Positions 29,479 to 39,270 of a stretch of DNA of 64,000 nucleotides are shown here, piece by piece. The stretch's first letter is position 1. Every line of letters starts with the position of its first letter. The DNA lies in assembly GCA_009668225.1 (NCBI GenBank), contig WJYK01000014.1, forward strand, positions 50,876-114,875, in the 5' to 3' direction. The position numbers were made by a program, and so were the translations under genes. Origin of the DNA: Enterobacteriaceae bacterium RIT693. GTDB lineage: Bacteria; Pseudomonadota; Gammaproteobacteria; Enterobacterales; Enterobacteriaceae. The notes under the pieces are model-generated. The model was not told the DNA's origin. It saw only the letters and a program-made list of their open reading frames with translations, and ran no database searches.

Positions 29479-30405
29479 TCAGCCAAAGGTGCTGAGTACT
29501 ACGCCAAGCGCAAACAGCAGATTAGTCAGCAGCGCCGCTTTTACGGTGCGTTCCAGCATTGGGCGCATCGCAATAGGGTCCTTTTCGCGTATGACGTAAG
29601 CCACCTGTTTGAGCAGAAGCGGGGCGGCCAGTACAAATAACCATCCCCACAGGCTTTTGAGCCAGATGAGATTGAACAGCGCGAGACATACCAATGCGCC
29701 AATTAACAGGCCTGCATGGTAACGGCGTGCGGTAACCGGGCCAAGGCGCACGGCTAGCGTGTTTTTACCGTTTTCACGGTCGCTGTCGATATCACGCAGG
29801 TTATTAATATTCAGCACCGCGGTAGCCAGTAGGCCACAGGCTGTTGCGGGCAGAATCACTAAAGGCGCCAGCGAGTGTGCCTGCAAATACCAGGTCCCCG
29901 CTACGCTAATCCAACCGAAGAACACCAGCACCGAAATATCACCCAACCCCATATAACCATATGGGCGGGTGCCGACGGTGTAGGTAATGGCGGCGACAAT
30001 AGACAGTACGCCCAGCAGCAAGAAGCCCATAAAATCAGCAAAGGTGTGGCAGGCAAGAGCAACCAGTGACAGACCGGAGAGGCAAATCAGTACCACTGTC
30101 ACTACCAGCGCACGCTTCATCTGCGCCTGAGTAATAACCCCTTTTTGCATCCCACGCAGCGGCCCGATGCGATCTTCTTTGTCGCTGCCTTTGACCGCAT
30201 CGCCGTAGTCATTGGCAAGATTTGACAGAATTTGCAGTAGCCCGGCGGTCAACAGCGCAAGCAGCGCCACGGCGGGATCAAATACGCCCTGCCAGTAAGC
30301 CAGCGCCGAGCCGCAGACTATCGAAGCAAACGCCAGAGGCAGCGTGCGAGGGCGAAGACTTTCCAGCCAGGCCTGGGTGACACTTGTAGGTTGCGAATCG
30401 CTCAT
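29479..30405 (-). CDS. menA: 1,4-dihydroxy-2-naphthoate polyprenyltransferase
   Basis: A 308-residue UbiA-superfamily membrane enzyme that attaches the octaprenyl chain to DHNA, giving demethylmenaquinone. About nine hydrophobic helices. The first Asp-rich motif NLANDYGDAVKGSDKEDR and the second NNLRDIDSDRENGK bind the Mg-prenyl diphosphate. Located between rraA and hslU as in E. coli. Confidence 0.97.
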   Translation of the reverse strand: MSDSQPTSVTQAWLESLRPRTLPLAFASIVCGSALAYWQGVFDPAVALLALLTAGLLQILSNLANDYGDAVKGSDKEDRIGPLRGMQKGVITQAQMKRALVVTVVLICLSGLSLVALACHTFADFMGFLLLGVLSIVAAITYTVGTRPYGYMGLGDISVLVFFGWISVAGTWYLQAHSLAPLVILPATACGLLATAVLNINNLRDIDSDRENGKNTLAVRLGPVTARRYHAGLLIGALVCLALFNLIWLKSLWGWLFVLAAPLLLKQVAYVIREKDPIAMRPMLERTVKAALLTNLLFALGVVLSTFG

Positions 30406-30423
30406 TATTTGGTTGCCAATTTA

Positions 30424-30456
30424 GATAAAAAAATGGAGGGCATAAGCCCTCCATTT
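30424..30456 (-). terminator. hslVU terminator
   Basis: AAATGGAGGG / CCCTCCATTT, 10-bp stem with 6-base loop, followed on the minus strand by a T run. It lies 27 bases past the hslU stop. Confidence 0.9.
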
Positions 30457-30482
30457 CAAATGAAGAAAATGCGTTAGCCGGA

Positions 30483-31817
30483 TTATAGGATAAAACGGCT
30501 CAGGTCTTCATCTGCAACCAACTCATCCAGATGTTTACCCACATACTCGGCATCGATCAGGATTGACTGGCCGTGCAAATCGCTGGCGTCATAGGAGATA
30601 TCTTCCATCAGACGCTCAAGTACGGTGTGCAGACGGCGAGCACCGATGTTTTCGGTCGATTCGTTCACCTGCCAGGCTGCCTGAGCAATGCGACGAATAC
30701 CGTCTTCGGTGAAGTCGATGTTTACGCCTTCGGTTGCCATCAGCGCTTTGTACTGCACGGTGACGGATGCGTTAGGCTCGGTCAGGATGCGCTCGAAATC
30801 ATCTACCGTCAGTGCCTGCAGCTCTACACGAATTGGCAGACGGCCCTGCAGCTCAGGAATGAGATCTGACGGGCTTGCCACCTGGAACGCGCCGGAAGCG
30901 ATAAACAGAATATGGTCGGTTTTCACCATCCCGTGTTTGGTAGACACGGTGCAGCCTTCTACCAGAGGCAGCAGATCACGCTGTACGCCTTCGCGGGAAA
31001 CGTCCGGTCCAGAGCTGTTGCCGCCGCGTTTGCAGATTTTGTCGATTTCGTCGATGAACACGATGCCGTGCTGTTCAACCGCGTCGATGGCATCCTGTTT
31101 CAGCTCTTCCGGGTTAACCAGTTTTGCCGCTTCTTCTTCCACCAGCAGCTTCATCGCGTCTTTGATTTTCAACTTACGCGGTTTCTGCTTCTGCCCGCCC
31201 AAGTTCTGGAACATGGACTGCAGCTGGCTGGTCATCTCTTCCATGCCCGGAGGTGCCATGATTTCTACACCCATAGGCGCTGCGGCGAGATCGATTTCAA
31301 TCTCTTTATCATCCAGCTGGCCTTCACGCAGTTTCTTGCGGAAAGACTGGCGTGCGGCTGAAGGCTCCTGCGGTGCTTCGGCCTGGCCCCAGTTGTTTTT
31401 TGCCGGTGGCAGCAGGACGTCAAGAATACGCTCTTCAGCCATCTCTTCGGCGCGGTAGCGGTTTTTCTCGATGGATTGCATGCGAACCATTTTCACTGCG
31501 GCATCGGTCAGATCGCGGATGATAGAATCCACTTCTTTACCAACATAGCCCACTTCGGTGAATTTAGTCGCTTCAACTTTAATGAACGGCGCGTTGGCCA
31601 GTTTTGCCAGGCGACGGGCAATTTCAGTTTTACCCACGCCAGTCGGGCCGATCATCAGAATGTTTTTTGGGGTAACTTCGTGGCGCAGCTCTTCATCAAG
31701 CTGCATACGACGCCAGCGGTTACGTAAGGCGATAGCGACGGAGCGCTTAGCGTTGTCCTGGCCGATAATGTGTTTGTTCAGCTCGCTGACAATTTCGCGT
31801 GGGGTCATTTCAGACAT
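30483..31817 (-). CDS. hslU: ATP-dependent protease ATPase subunit HslU
   Basis: A 444-residue AAA+ unfoldase that feeds substrates to the HslV peptidase. Walker [14 protein letters not shown] (about 57-69), the pore motif [10 protein letters not shown], a long I-domain, Walker [11 protein letters not shown], sensor region and a C-terminal tail LSRFIL that docks on HslV. It follows hslV by 9 bases in a heat-shock operon. Confidence 0.98.
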   Translation of the reverse strand: MSEMTPREIVSELNKHIIGQDNAKRSVAIALRNRWRRMQLDEELRHEVTPKNILMIGPTGVGKTEIARRLAKLANAPFIKVEATKFTEVGYVGKEVDSIIRDLTDAAVKMVRMQSIEKNRYRAEEMAEERILDVLLPPAKNNWGQAEAPQEPSAARQSFRKKLREGQLDDKEIEIDLAAAPMGVEIMAPPGMEEMTSQLQSMFQNLGGQKQKPRKLKIKDAMKLLVEEEAAKLVNPEELKQDAIDAVEQHGIVFIDEIDKICKRGGNSSGPDVSREGVQRDLLPLVEGCTVSTKHGMVKTDHILFIASGAFQVASPSDLIPELQGRLPIRVELQALTVDDFERILTEPNASVTVQYKALMATEGVNIDFTEDGIRRIAQAAWQVNESTENIGARRLHTVLERLMEDISYDASDLHGQSILIDAEYVGKHLDELVADEDLSRFIL

Positions 31818-31826
31818 GGGAGATCC

Positions 31827-32357
31827 TTACGCTTTAGACGGTAATTCTTCGATGGTGTGGAAGTGGTTGGTATACACGCAGATATCACCTGCAATATCCA
31901 GCGCTTTTACGGCGATATCGCGCGCACCCATTTCGGTGTTTTCCAGCAGGGCACGGGCTGCGGCCTGGGCGTATGGGCCGCCAGAGCCGATGGCAATCAG
32001 ATCGTTTTCTGGCTGAATGACGTCGCCGTTCCCGGTGATGATCAGAGAGGCATTTTCGTCCGCCACGGCCAGCAGTGCTTCGAGCTTGCGCAGCATGCGG
32101 TCAGTACGCCAGTCTTTGGCCAGTTCAACGGCAGCTTTTACCAGGTGCCCCTGGTGCATTTCCAGCTTACGTTCAAACAGCTCGAACAGCGTGAAGGCGT
32201 CCGCAGTACCGCCTGCAAAACCAGCGATCACTTTATCGTTGTACAGACGACGTACTTTTTTTACGTTGCCTTTCATGACGGTATTACCCAGTGTGGCCTG
32301 GCCATCGCCGGCAATGACCACATGGCCGTTACGACGTACACTTACTATTGTTGTCAC
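31827..32357 (-). CDS. hslV: ATP-dependent protease catalytic subunit HslV
   Basis: A 176-residue proteasome-beta-like peptidase. After removal of Met1 the nucleophile is Thr2 ([14 protein letters not shown]). [14 protein letters not shown] and [16 protein letters not shown] are conserved. It forms double hexamer rings with HslU and degrades SulA and misfolded proteins. Preceded by a sigma-32-like promoter. Confidence 0.98.
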   Translation of the reverse strand: MTTIVSVRRNGHVVIAGDGQATLGNTVMKGNVKKVRRLYNDKVIAGFAGGTADAFTLFELFERKLEMHQGHLVKAAVELAKDWRTDRMLRKLEALLAVADENASLIITGNGDVIQPENDLIAIGSGGPYAQAAARALLENTEMGARDIAVKALDIAGDICVYTNHFHTIEELPSKA

Positions 32358-32389
32358 GAGCGGACCCCTTTTGCATCAGCTAAACAGGA

Positions 32390-32410
32390 GCCCTGCGCGG
32401 AGCGCAGGGC
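32390..32410 (-). other. 5' UTR stem-loop of hslVU mRNA
   Basis: GCCCTGCGC-GGA-GCGCAGGGC (plus-strand reading), a perfect 9-bp stem near the expected transcript start. An inverted repeat in this position is known to stabilise hslVU mRNA in E. coli. Confidence 0.7.
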
Positions 32411-32423
32411 CTAATGCCATTAT

Positions 32424-32451
32424 AAATGGGGGGCAATTTTGGGGTTTCAAC
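32424..32451 (-). promoter_or_regulatory. Sigma-32 (heat-shock) promoter of hslVU
   Basis: On the minus strand GTTGAAA, 13 bases, CCCCATTT: close to the sigma-32 consensus CTTGAAA / CCCCATNT with correct spacing. The -35 overlaps the ftsN stop codon. Confidence 0.85.
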
Positions 32452-33502
32452 CCCCGGCGGCAAGACGAATGCAGCTGTTATGTCCAGCCATCTTCAGGCG
32501 ATTGATCGTGACATCAGCATTATCTTTACCTTTGATAGGACCAATCACTACGCGGTTCCAGCCGTTATTGGTGGTAATGCGGGAGTCAAAGCCTTCAAAC
32601 GCCAGCTGAGCACGTACGGTCTCTGCCTGCTCACTGCCTTTGAATGAACCACACTGTACCATCCAGCGTTTTTCATCTTTTTTCTCCTGGCTGGCTGGTG
32701 CTTGTTTCGCAACATCCTGCTCACGAGTAATTGGTGCTGCCTGCTGGGATTCACGTTGAGCTGCTTTTGGCTGCTGAGCGGCCTGTTGAGGCGCTTTCTG
32801 CTGGCTGTGCGGCGGCGTTTGTAGCAAATCTTGATACGGTTGCTGATTGTTAGTGGTCGTGGTTTTTGGCTGCTGCTGTACCGGGCGCGACTGCTGATAA
32901 GGCTGCGTTGTCTGCTGCGTATTACGCGGCTGCTGGTACGGTTGCTCTGCTACGCGCTGTTGAACGCGAGGTTGCTGGGTTTGCGTATTCCACTGCTGCT
33001 GCTGTGCGGGCAGCGTTTGCTGAACCTGCTGTTTCTGGCGCTGCAGGGTTTGCTGGCGCTGGGCAGGTGTCTGCTCATTCCACGGTACTTCATTGAGCTG
33101 CGTTGGCTGCTGGCGCATATCTGCCTGCATTTGCTCAAGCAGCTGGCGCTGTTCGTTGGTCAACTGGCTCTGGTTTTGGACTTCGCCACCTGCGGTTGGC
33201 TCCGTTGGTGCACGGACGCCCGGCTGGCGGTTTTCCAGCTCTTTAATATAGCGCCAGCGCTCTTCTGGCTTTGGCGGCAGGCCGTTTCCGGTCACTTTGT
33301 GACCCGGAAGCACGTCGATCTCTTCTTTTTTATGATGGGTAATAAAGTAAAGAGCGCCGACGAAGGCCACCACGACCGCGGCCGCAATGGCTACCATTGT
33401 CGGCGAGACGGATGGCAGACTACGTTGCTTTTTGCGGGATGTACTTTTCTTGCGCCGCGTCCCTGCCGACTGCCCGCGGCTTACATAATCTCGTTGTGCC
33501 AC
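32447..33502 (-). CDS. ftsN: Cell division protein FtsN
   Basis: A 351-residue bitopic protein that triggers septal peptidoglycan synthesis through FtsA, FtsQLB and FtsWI. A basic cytoplasmic tail (RRKKSTSRKKQR) precedes one TM helix (about 34-56), then the essential short-helix region (ERWRYIKELENRQPGV, LLEQMQADM), a long Gln-rich linker (about 135-265) and a C-terminal SPOR domain (about 278-347) that binds denuded glycan, with two cysteines. About 30 residues longer than E. coli FtsN, mostly in the linker. Confidence 0.97.
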   Translation of the reverse strand: MAQRDYVSRGQSAGTRRKKSTSRKKQRSLPSVSPTMVAIAAAVVVAFVGALYFITHHKKEEIDVLPGHKVTGNGLPPKPEERWRYIKELENRQPGVRAPTEPTAGGEVQNQSQLTNEQRQLLEQMQADMRQQPTQLNEVPWNEQTPAQRQQTLQRQKQQVQQTLPAQQQQWNTQTQQPRVQQRVAEQPYQQPRNTQQTTQPYQQSRPVQQQPKTTTTNNQQPYQDLLQTPPHSQQKAPQQAAQQPKAAQRESQQAAPITREQDVAKQAPASQEKKDEKRWMVQCGSFKGSEQAETVRAQLAFEGFDSRITTNNGWNRVVIGPIKGKDNADVTINRLKMAGHNSCIRLAAGG

Positions 33503-33590
33503 TATCGTTTCGCTGTCTTTATTCGTTTATCAGTCCGCCATGTTACTTAAGGGGCGGGGCTTTGACCAGTTTATGGAGTCTTAAAACGGC

Positions 33591-34625
33591 TCATTTTCTG
33601 CCGCCGGGTGCAGCCGTGCTGCCTCGTTCAATAAGATCGCAATCCAGAAGGCGAGAACCGCTGTTAACGTTCTGACCATTCATATTGTCCAGCAATAGCA
33701 GCATAGCCTCCTTGCCAATATCGAAGCGGGGTTGTGCCACCGTGGTGAGGGGCGGGTCACAGAACTGCGACAGGGCGATATCATCGAAGCCCATGATAGA
33801 TAAATCTTCAGGCACGTTCAGTCCGCTACGCTTTGCTTGCGACAGGGCGCCAAGCGCCATGACATCGCTGTGGCAGAAAATGGCGGTTGGTGGTTCCGGG
33901 AGGGCTATCAGCTGCGCCAGGGCCGCCGCGCCGGCTTCATAGGTAAAATCACCGCGCGCAATATAGTGAGGATCGACGACAATCCCGTTACGGCGCAGCG
34001 CCTGAACGTAGCCCTGCAGGCGATAATGGCAAAGCGGCATCTCTTCTGGCCCGGCGATACAGGCAATACGCTGATGCCCCAGTTCTTGCAGGTAATACAC
34101 GGCGTTAAAGGCGGCCGTCAGGTTGTCGATATGCACCGTTGGAAGTTCCAGTTCCGGCGCAAATTCATTTGCCATCACCATCGGCGGCAGGTTGCGTTGT
34201 TCTTCTATGCTGGCATCAAACGGCAGACGCGAGCCCAGCAGCAGCATGCCATCAATCTGTTTGGTGATGATCAGGTCGATGAAGGTTTTTTCCTGCTGAT
34301 TTTGATGGGCACAGTCTCCAATTAGCACCAGATAGCCCTGAGAGGCGGCGGTCACTTCAATTCCGCGGATGATTTCGCTGAAAAACGGATCGCAGATATC
34401 GGGCACAATGACCAGGATAGTGCGTGATTCGCTGCGTTTGATGTTGCGTCCTAAGGAGTGCGGCAAATAGCCTACTTCAATCGCCGCCTGCTCCACGCGA
34501 TTACGGGTGCTTTGTGATACTTTGTCCGGATTCATTAAGGCGCGGGACACCGTTGCAGTAGACACTTTCGCCTGCACGGCTACATCTTTCATGGTGGCAT
34601 TGACCACCGGTTTCTTCGGCTTCAC
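33591..34625 (-). CDS. cytR: LacI-family transcriptional repressor CytR
   Basis: A 344-residue repressor of nucleoside uptake and catabolism that works with CRP and is relieved by cytidine. The helix-turn-helix is at the N-terminus (ATMKDVAVQAKVSTATVSRALMNPDKVS, in pieces), followed by a periplasmic-binding-like effector domain (PDICDPFFSEIIRGIE, FCHSDVMALGAL). The start is taken as GTG at 34625, with AGGAG seven bases before, because it aligns with the E. coli N-terminus; upstream in-frame ATGs lack a ribosome site. Confidence 0.95.
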   Translation of the reverse strand: MKPKKPVVNATMKDVAVQAKVSTATVSRALMNPDKVSQSTRNRVEQAAIEVGYLPHSLGRNIKRSESRTILVIVPDICDPFFSEIIRGIEVTAASQGYLVLIGDCAHQNQQEKTFIDLIITKQIDGMLLLGSRLPFDASIEEQRNLPPMVMANEFAPELELPTVHIDNLTAAFNAVYYLQELGHQRIACIAGPEEMPLCHYRLQGYVQALRRNGIVVDPHYIARGDFTYEAGAAALAQLIALPEPPTAIFCHSDVMALGALSQAKRSGLNVPEDLSIMGFDDIALSQFCDPPLTTVAQPRFDIGKEAMLLLLDNMNGQNVNSGSRLLDCDLIERGSTAAPGGRK

Positions 34626-34671
34626 TTCTTCTCCTCGCATGCACTCCGCCATCGTCAACACATCCTGTGTG

Positions 34672-34687
34672 TCTGACAGTCATCACA
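34672..34687 (-). promoter_or_regulatory. CRP site candidate upstream of cytR
   Basis: On the minus strand TGTGA-N6-TCAGA, nine of ten matches to the CRP core TGTGA-N6-TCACA. cytR is CRP-activated in E. coli. Confidence 0.5.
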
Positions 34688-34787
34688 TTCTTAGCAGAAG
34701 TTGACTGTAAGCGGTTACAAATTTTTCACAAGAAATGTGATGAGTATTAGATTTTTCGATCCGCTTCTCATAACCGGGGGGAATGTG

Positions 34788-37016
<2,229 letters not shown>

Positions 37017-37054
37017 TTAGTGTACACTGTGTGCTTGCAAAAATGCGGATCAGT

Positions 37055-37083
37055 TTGCACCAGCGGGCTAATCTCTGTATGAT
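37055..37083 (+). promoter_or_regulatory. Sigma-70 promoter of rpmE
   Basis: TTGCAC, 17 bases, TATGAT: a near-consensus promoter. Transcription would begin about 37090, leaving a leader of about 100 bases whose GGCC...GGCC pairs could fold; L31 autoregulation through its leader is known in E. coli. Confidence 0.75.
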
Positions 37084-37192
37084 TCGCCGCCTTTGATGCG
37101 CAGTTTTGGTATCGAAAAAACCTAATTATTAACTTCGCGTGGTGTCTGGCGTTAGGGCCGGAAGAGCGACGCGGCCTTTACCGAGGTTTACC

Positions 37193-37408
37193 ATGAAAAA
37201 AGATATCCATCCTAAATACGAAGAAATTACTGCAAACTGCTCTTGCGGTAATGTTATCAAAATCCGCTCTACCGCGGGTCACGACCTGAACCTGGACGTA
37301 TGTGGCCAGTGCCACCCGTTCTACACTGGTAAGCAGCGTGACGTTGCTACCGGCGGCCGTGTTGATCGCTTCAACAAGCGCTTCAGCGTACCAGGCGCGA
37401 AAAAATAA
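37193..37408 (+). CDS. rpmE: 50S ribosomal protein L31 (zinc form)
   Basis: A 71-residue ribosomal protein bridging the two subunits. Four cysteines at 16, 18, 37 and 40 ([14 protein letters not shown]) form the zinc-binding C+ type, so it is the zinc-replete paralogue rather than YkgM. A strong promoter precedes and a terminator follows. The E. coli neighbour yiiX is absent. Confidence 0.98.
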   Translation: MKKDIHPKYEEITANCSCGNVIKIRSTAGHDLNLDVCGQCHPFYTGKQRDVATGGRVDRFNKRFSVPGAKK

Positions 37409-37428
37409 GTTTCGCTATCTGGAAAGAG

Positions 37429-37453
37429 AAAGGCGCCTGAAGGCGCCTTTTTT
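37429..37453 (+). terminator. rpmE terminator
   Basis: AAAGGCGCC / GGCGCCTTT with 4-base loop and six T residues. Confidence 0.92.
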
Positions 37454-37513
37454 GTATCCGTTATCCGGTAAATCGCTAAGAAAAAGCGCCCGCAGACGCC
37501 TTAACAACGAATT

Positions 37514-37831
37514 TTAATATTCCCACGTATCCGGATCGATCCCCAGTTCACGCATGATGACCTTGGCATCTTCCGGGATTTCATCGCTGCGCTCTTTACG
37601 CAGGTCAGCATCGTTCGGCAGCGGCTGGCCGGTGAACGCGTGCAGAAAAGCTTCACACAGCAGTTCACTGTTGGTCGCATGACGCAGGTTATTCACCTGG
37701 CGACGAGTGCGCTCGTCGGTGAGGATCTTCAACACTTTCAGAGGAATGGAAACCGTAATTTTTTTTACTTGTTCACTCTTCTTACCGTGCTCAGCGTAGG
37801 GGCTGATATATTCGCCGCTCCATTCAGCCAT
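37514..37831 (-). CDS. metJ: Methionine repressor MetJ
   Basis: A 105-residue ribbon-helix-helix repressor with S-adenosylmethionine as corepressor. The DNA-contacting beta strand [12 protein letters not shown] and the helix [27 protein letters not shown] are intact. The start [18 protein letters not shown] fits family length. It diverges from metB across 276 bases containing met boxes, so it likely represses itself and metBL. Confidence 0.98.
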   Translation of the reverse strand: MAEWSGEYISPYAEHGKKSEQVKKITVSIPLKVLKILTDERTRRQVNNLRHATNSELLCEAFLHAFTGQPLPNDADLRKERSDEIPEDAKVIMRELGIDPDTWEY

Positions 37832-38022
37832 GAGATACCTTAATCCTCTTAATCTATGAAAATGTGCCAAAGCCGGATGAACCCGCGGCGTTGACGATTA
37901 TCTCTTTTAGTGTACAGCGTAGGATAACCCTTTCCTGAGCGCGAAACTCAGACACATACACTCTAAAACGCATAATTTTAACGGCTATTTGCCTTTTGCT
38001 CAATCTATACGCAAAGAGGTTT

Positions 38023-38046
38023 AGATGTCCAGATGTATTGACGTCT
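38023..38046. promoter_or_regulatory. Tandem MetJ boxes for metJ / metBL
   Basis: Three contiguous 8-base units, AGATGTCC, AGATGTAT and TGACGTCT, match the AGACGTCT met box to differing degrees. They lie 62 bases before metB. Confidence 0.85.
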
Positions 38047-38107
38047 ATATCGGGGTTGTTTACTCTGAGGCCTGACTCTTATTCGACCAGCAAGGATCGG
38101 GAACACC

Positions 38108-39268
38108 ATGACGCGTAAACAGGCAACCATCGCAGTACGTAGCGGTTTGAATGATGACGAGCAGTACGGCTGCGTCGTTCCACCTATCCACCTTTCCAGT
38201 ACCTATAACTTTACCGGTTTCAACGAACCGAGAGCTCATGACTATTCGCGTCGTGGAAACCCAACGCGTGACGTTGTGCAGCGAGCGCTGGCCGAACTGG
38301 AAGGCGGAGCGGGTGCCGTCATGACGAATACCGGCATGTCGGCGATTCACCTGGTGACCACGGTGTTCCTGAAGCCTGGCGATCTGCTGGTCGCACCTCA
38401 TGACTGTTATGGTGGCAGTTATCGTCTGTTTGATAGTCTTGCAAAACGTGGGGCTTATCGCGTTTTATTCGTCGATCAGAACGACGAAGAAGCTTTAAAA
38501 TCTGCGCTGGCGGAAAAACCTAAGCTGGTGCTGGTAGAAAGTCCAAGTAATCCATTGTTGCGCGTCGTAGATATTGCGAAAATCTGTGCTGCTGCGCGTG
38601 AAGCGGGCGCGATCAGCGTGGTGGATAACACCTTCCTGAGCCCAGCGCTGCAAAACCCACTGGCGTTGGGGGCCGATCTGGTTCTGCACTCCTGCACCAA
38701 ATACCTTAATGGCCACTCGGACGTGGTTGCCGGCGTGGTGATTGCGAAGGATCCGGATACTGTCACCGAGCTGGCATGGTGGGCGAATAATATTGGCGTC
38801 ACCGGCAGCGCGTTCGACAGCTATTTGCTGCTGCGCGGCCTGCGTACCCTGTCGCCGCGTATGGAAGTGGCACAGCGTAATGCTCATGCGATTGTTGAGT
38901 TCCTCAAGCAGCAACCGCTGGTGAAAAAGCTGTATCATCCTTCGCTGCCGGAAAACCAGGGGCACGACATTGCAGCGCGTCAGCAAAAAGGGTTTGGCGC
39001 GATGCTGAGTTTTGAACTGGACGGTGACGAGCAAACGCTGCGTCGTTTCCTGAGCGGCCTGTCGCTGTTTACCCTGGCGGAATCGCTGGGAGGCGTGGAA
39101 AGTTTGATTTCTCACGCTGCAACCATGACCCATGCGGGCATGGCACCGGAGGCGCGCGCTGCTGCCGGTATTTCTGAGACGCTGCTACGTGTTTCAACAG
39201 GTATAGAAGATAGTGAAGATTTAATTGCCGATCTGGAAAATGCCTTCCGGGTCGCTGCCGAGGGGTAA
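38108..39268 (+). CDS. metB: Cystathionine gamma-synthase
   Basis: A 386-residue PLP enzyme joining O-succinylhomoserine and cysteine to cystathionine. The PLP lysine is in LHSCTKYLNGHSDVVAG (about 198); YSRRGNPTRD and the late SLGGVESLISHAATMTH bind substrate. Length equals E. coli MetB. Two bases separate its stop from metL. Confidence 0.98.
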   Translation: MTRKQATIAVRSGLNDDEQYGCVVPPIHLSSTYNFTGFNEPRAHDYSRRGNPTRDVVQRALAELEGGAGAVMTNTGMSAIHLVTTVFLKPGDLLVAPHDCYGGSYRLFDSLAKRGAYRVLFVDQNDEEALKSALAEKPKLVLVESPSNPLLRVVDIAKICAAAREAGAISVVDNTFLSPALQNPLALGADLVLHSCTKYLNGHSDVVAGVVIAKDPDTVTELAWWANNIGVTGSAFDSYLLLRGLRTLSPRMEVAQRNAHAIVEFLKQQPLVKKLYHPSLPENQGHDIAARQQKGFGAMLSFELDGDEQTLRRFLSGLSLFTLAESLGGVESLISHAATMTHAGMAPEARAAAGISETLLRVSTGIEDSEDLIADLENAFRVAAEG

Positions 39269-39270
39269 GC

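Noticed and set aside
34730..34747. TCACA...TGTGA near cytR as a CRP site
   Set aside because: The half-sites face the wrong way; CRP needs TGTGA-N6-TCACA. The site at 34672-34687 fits better.
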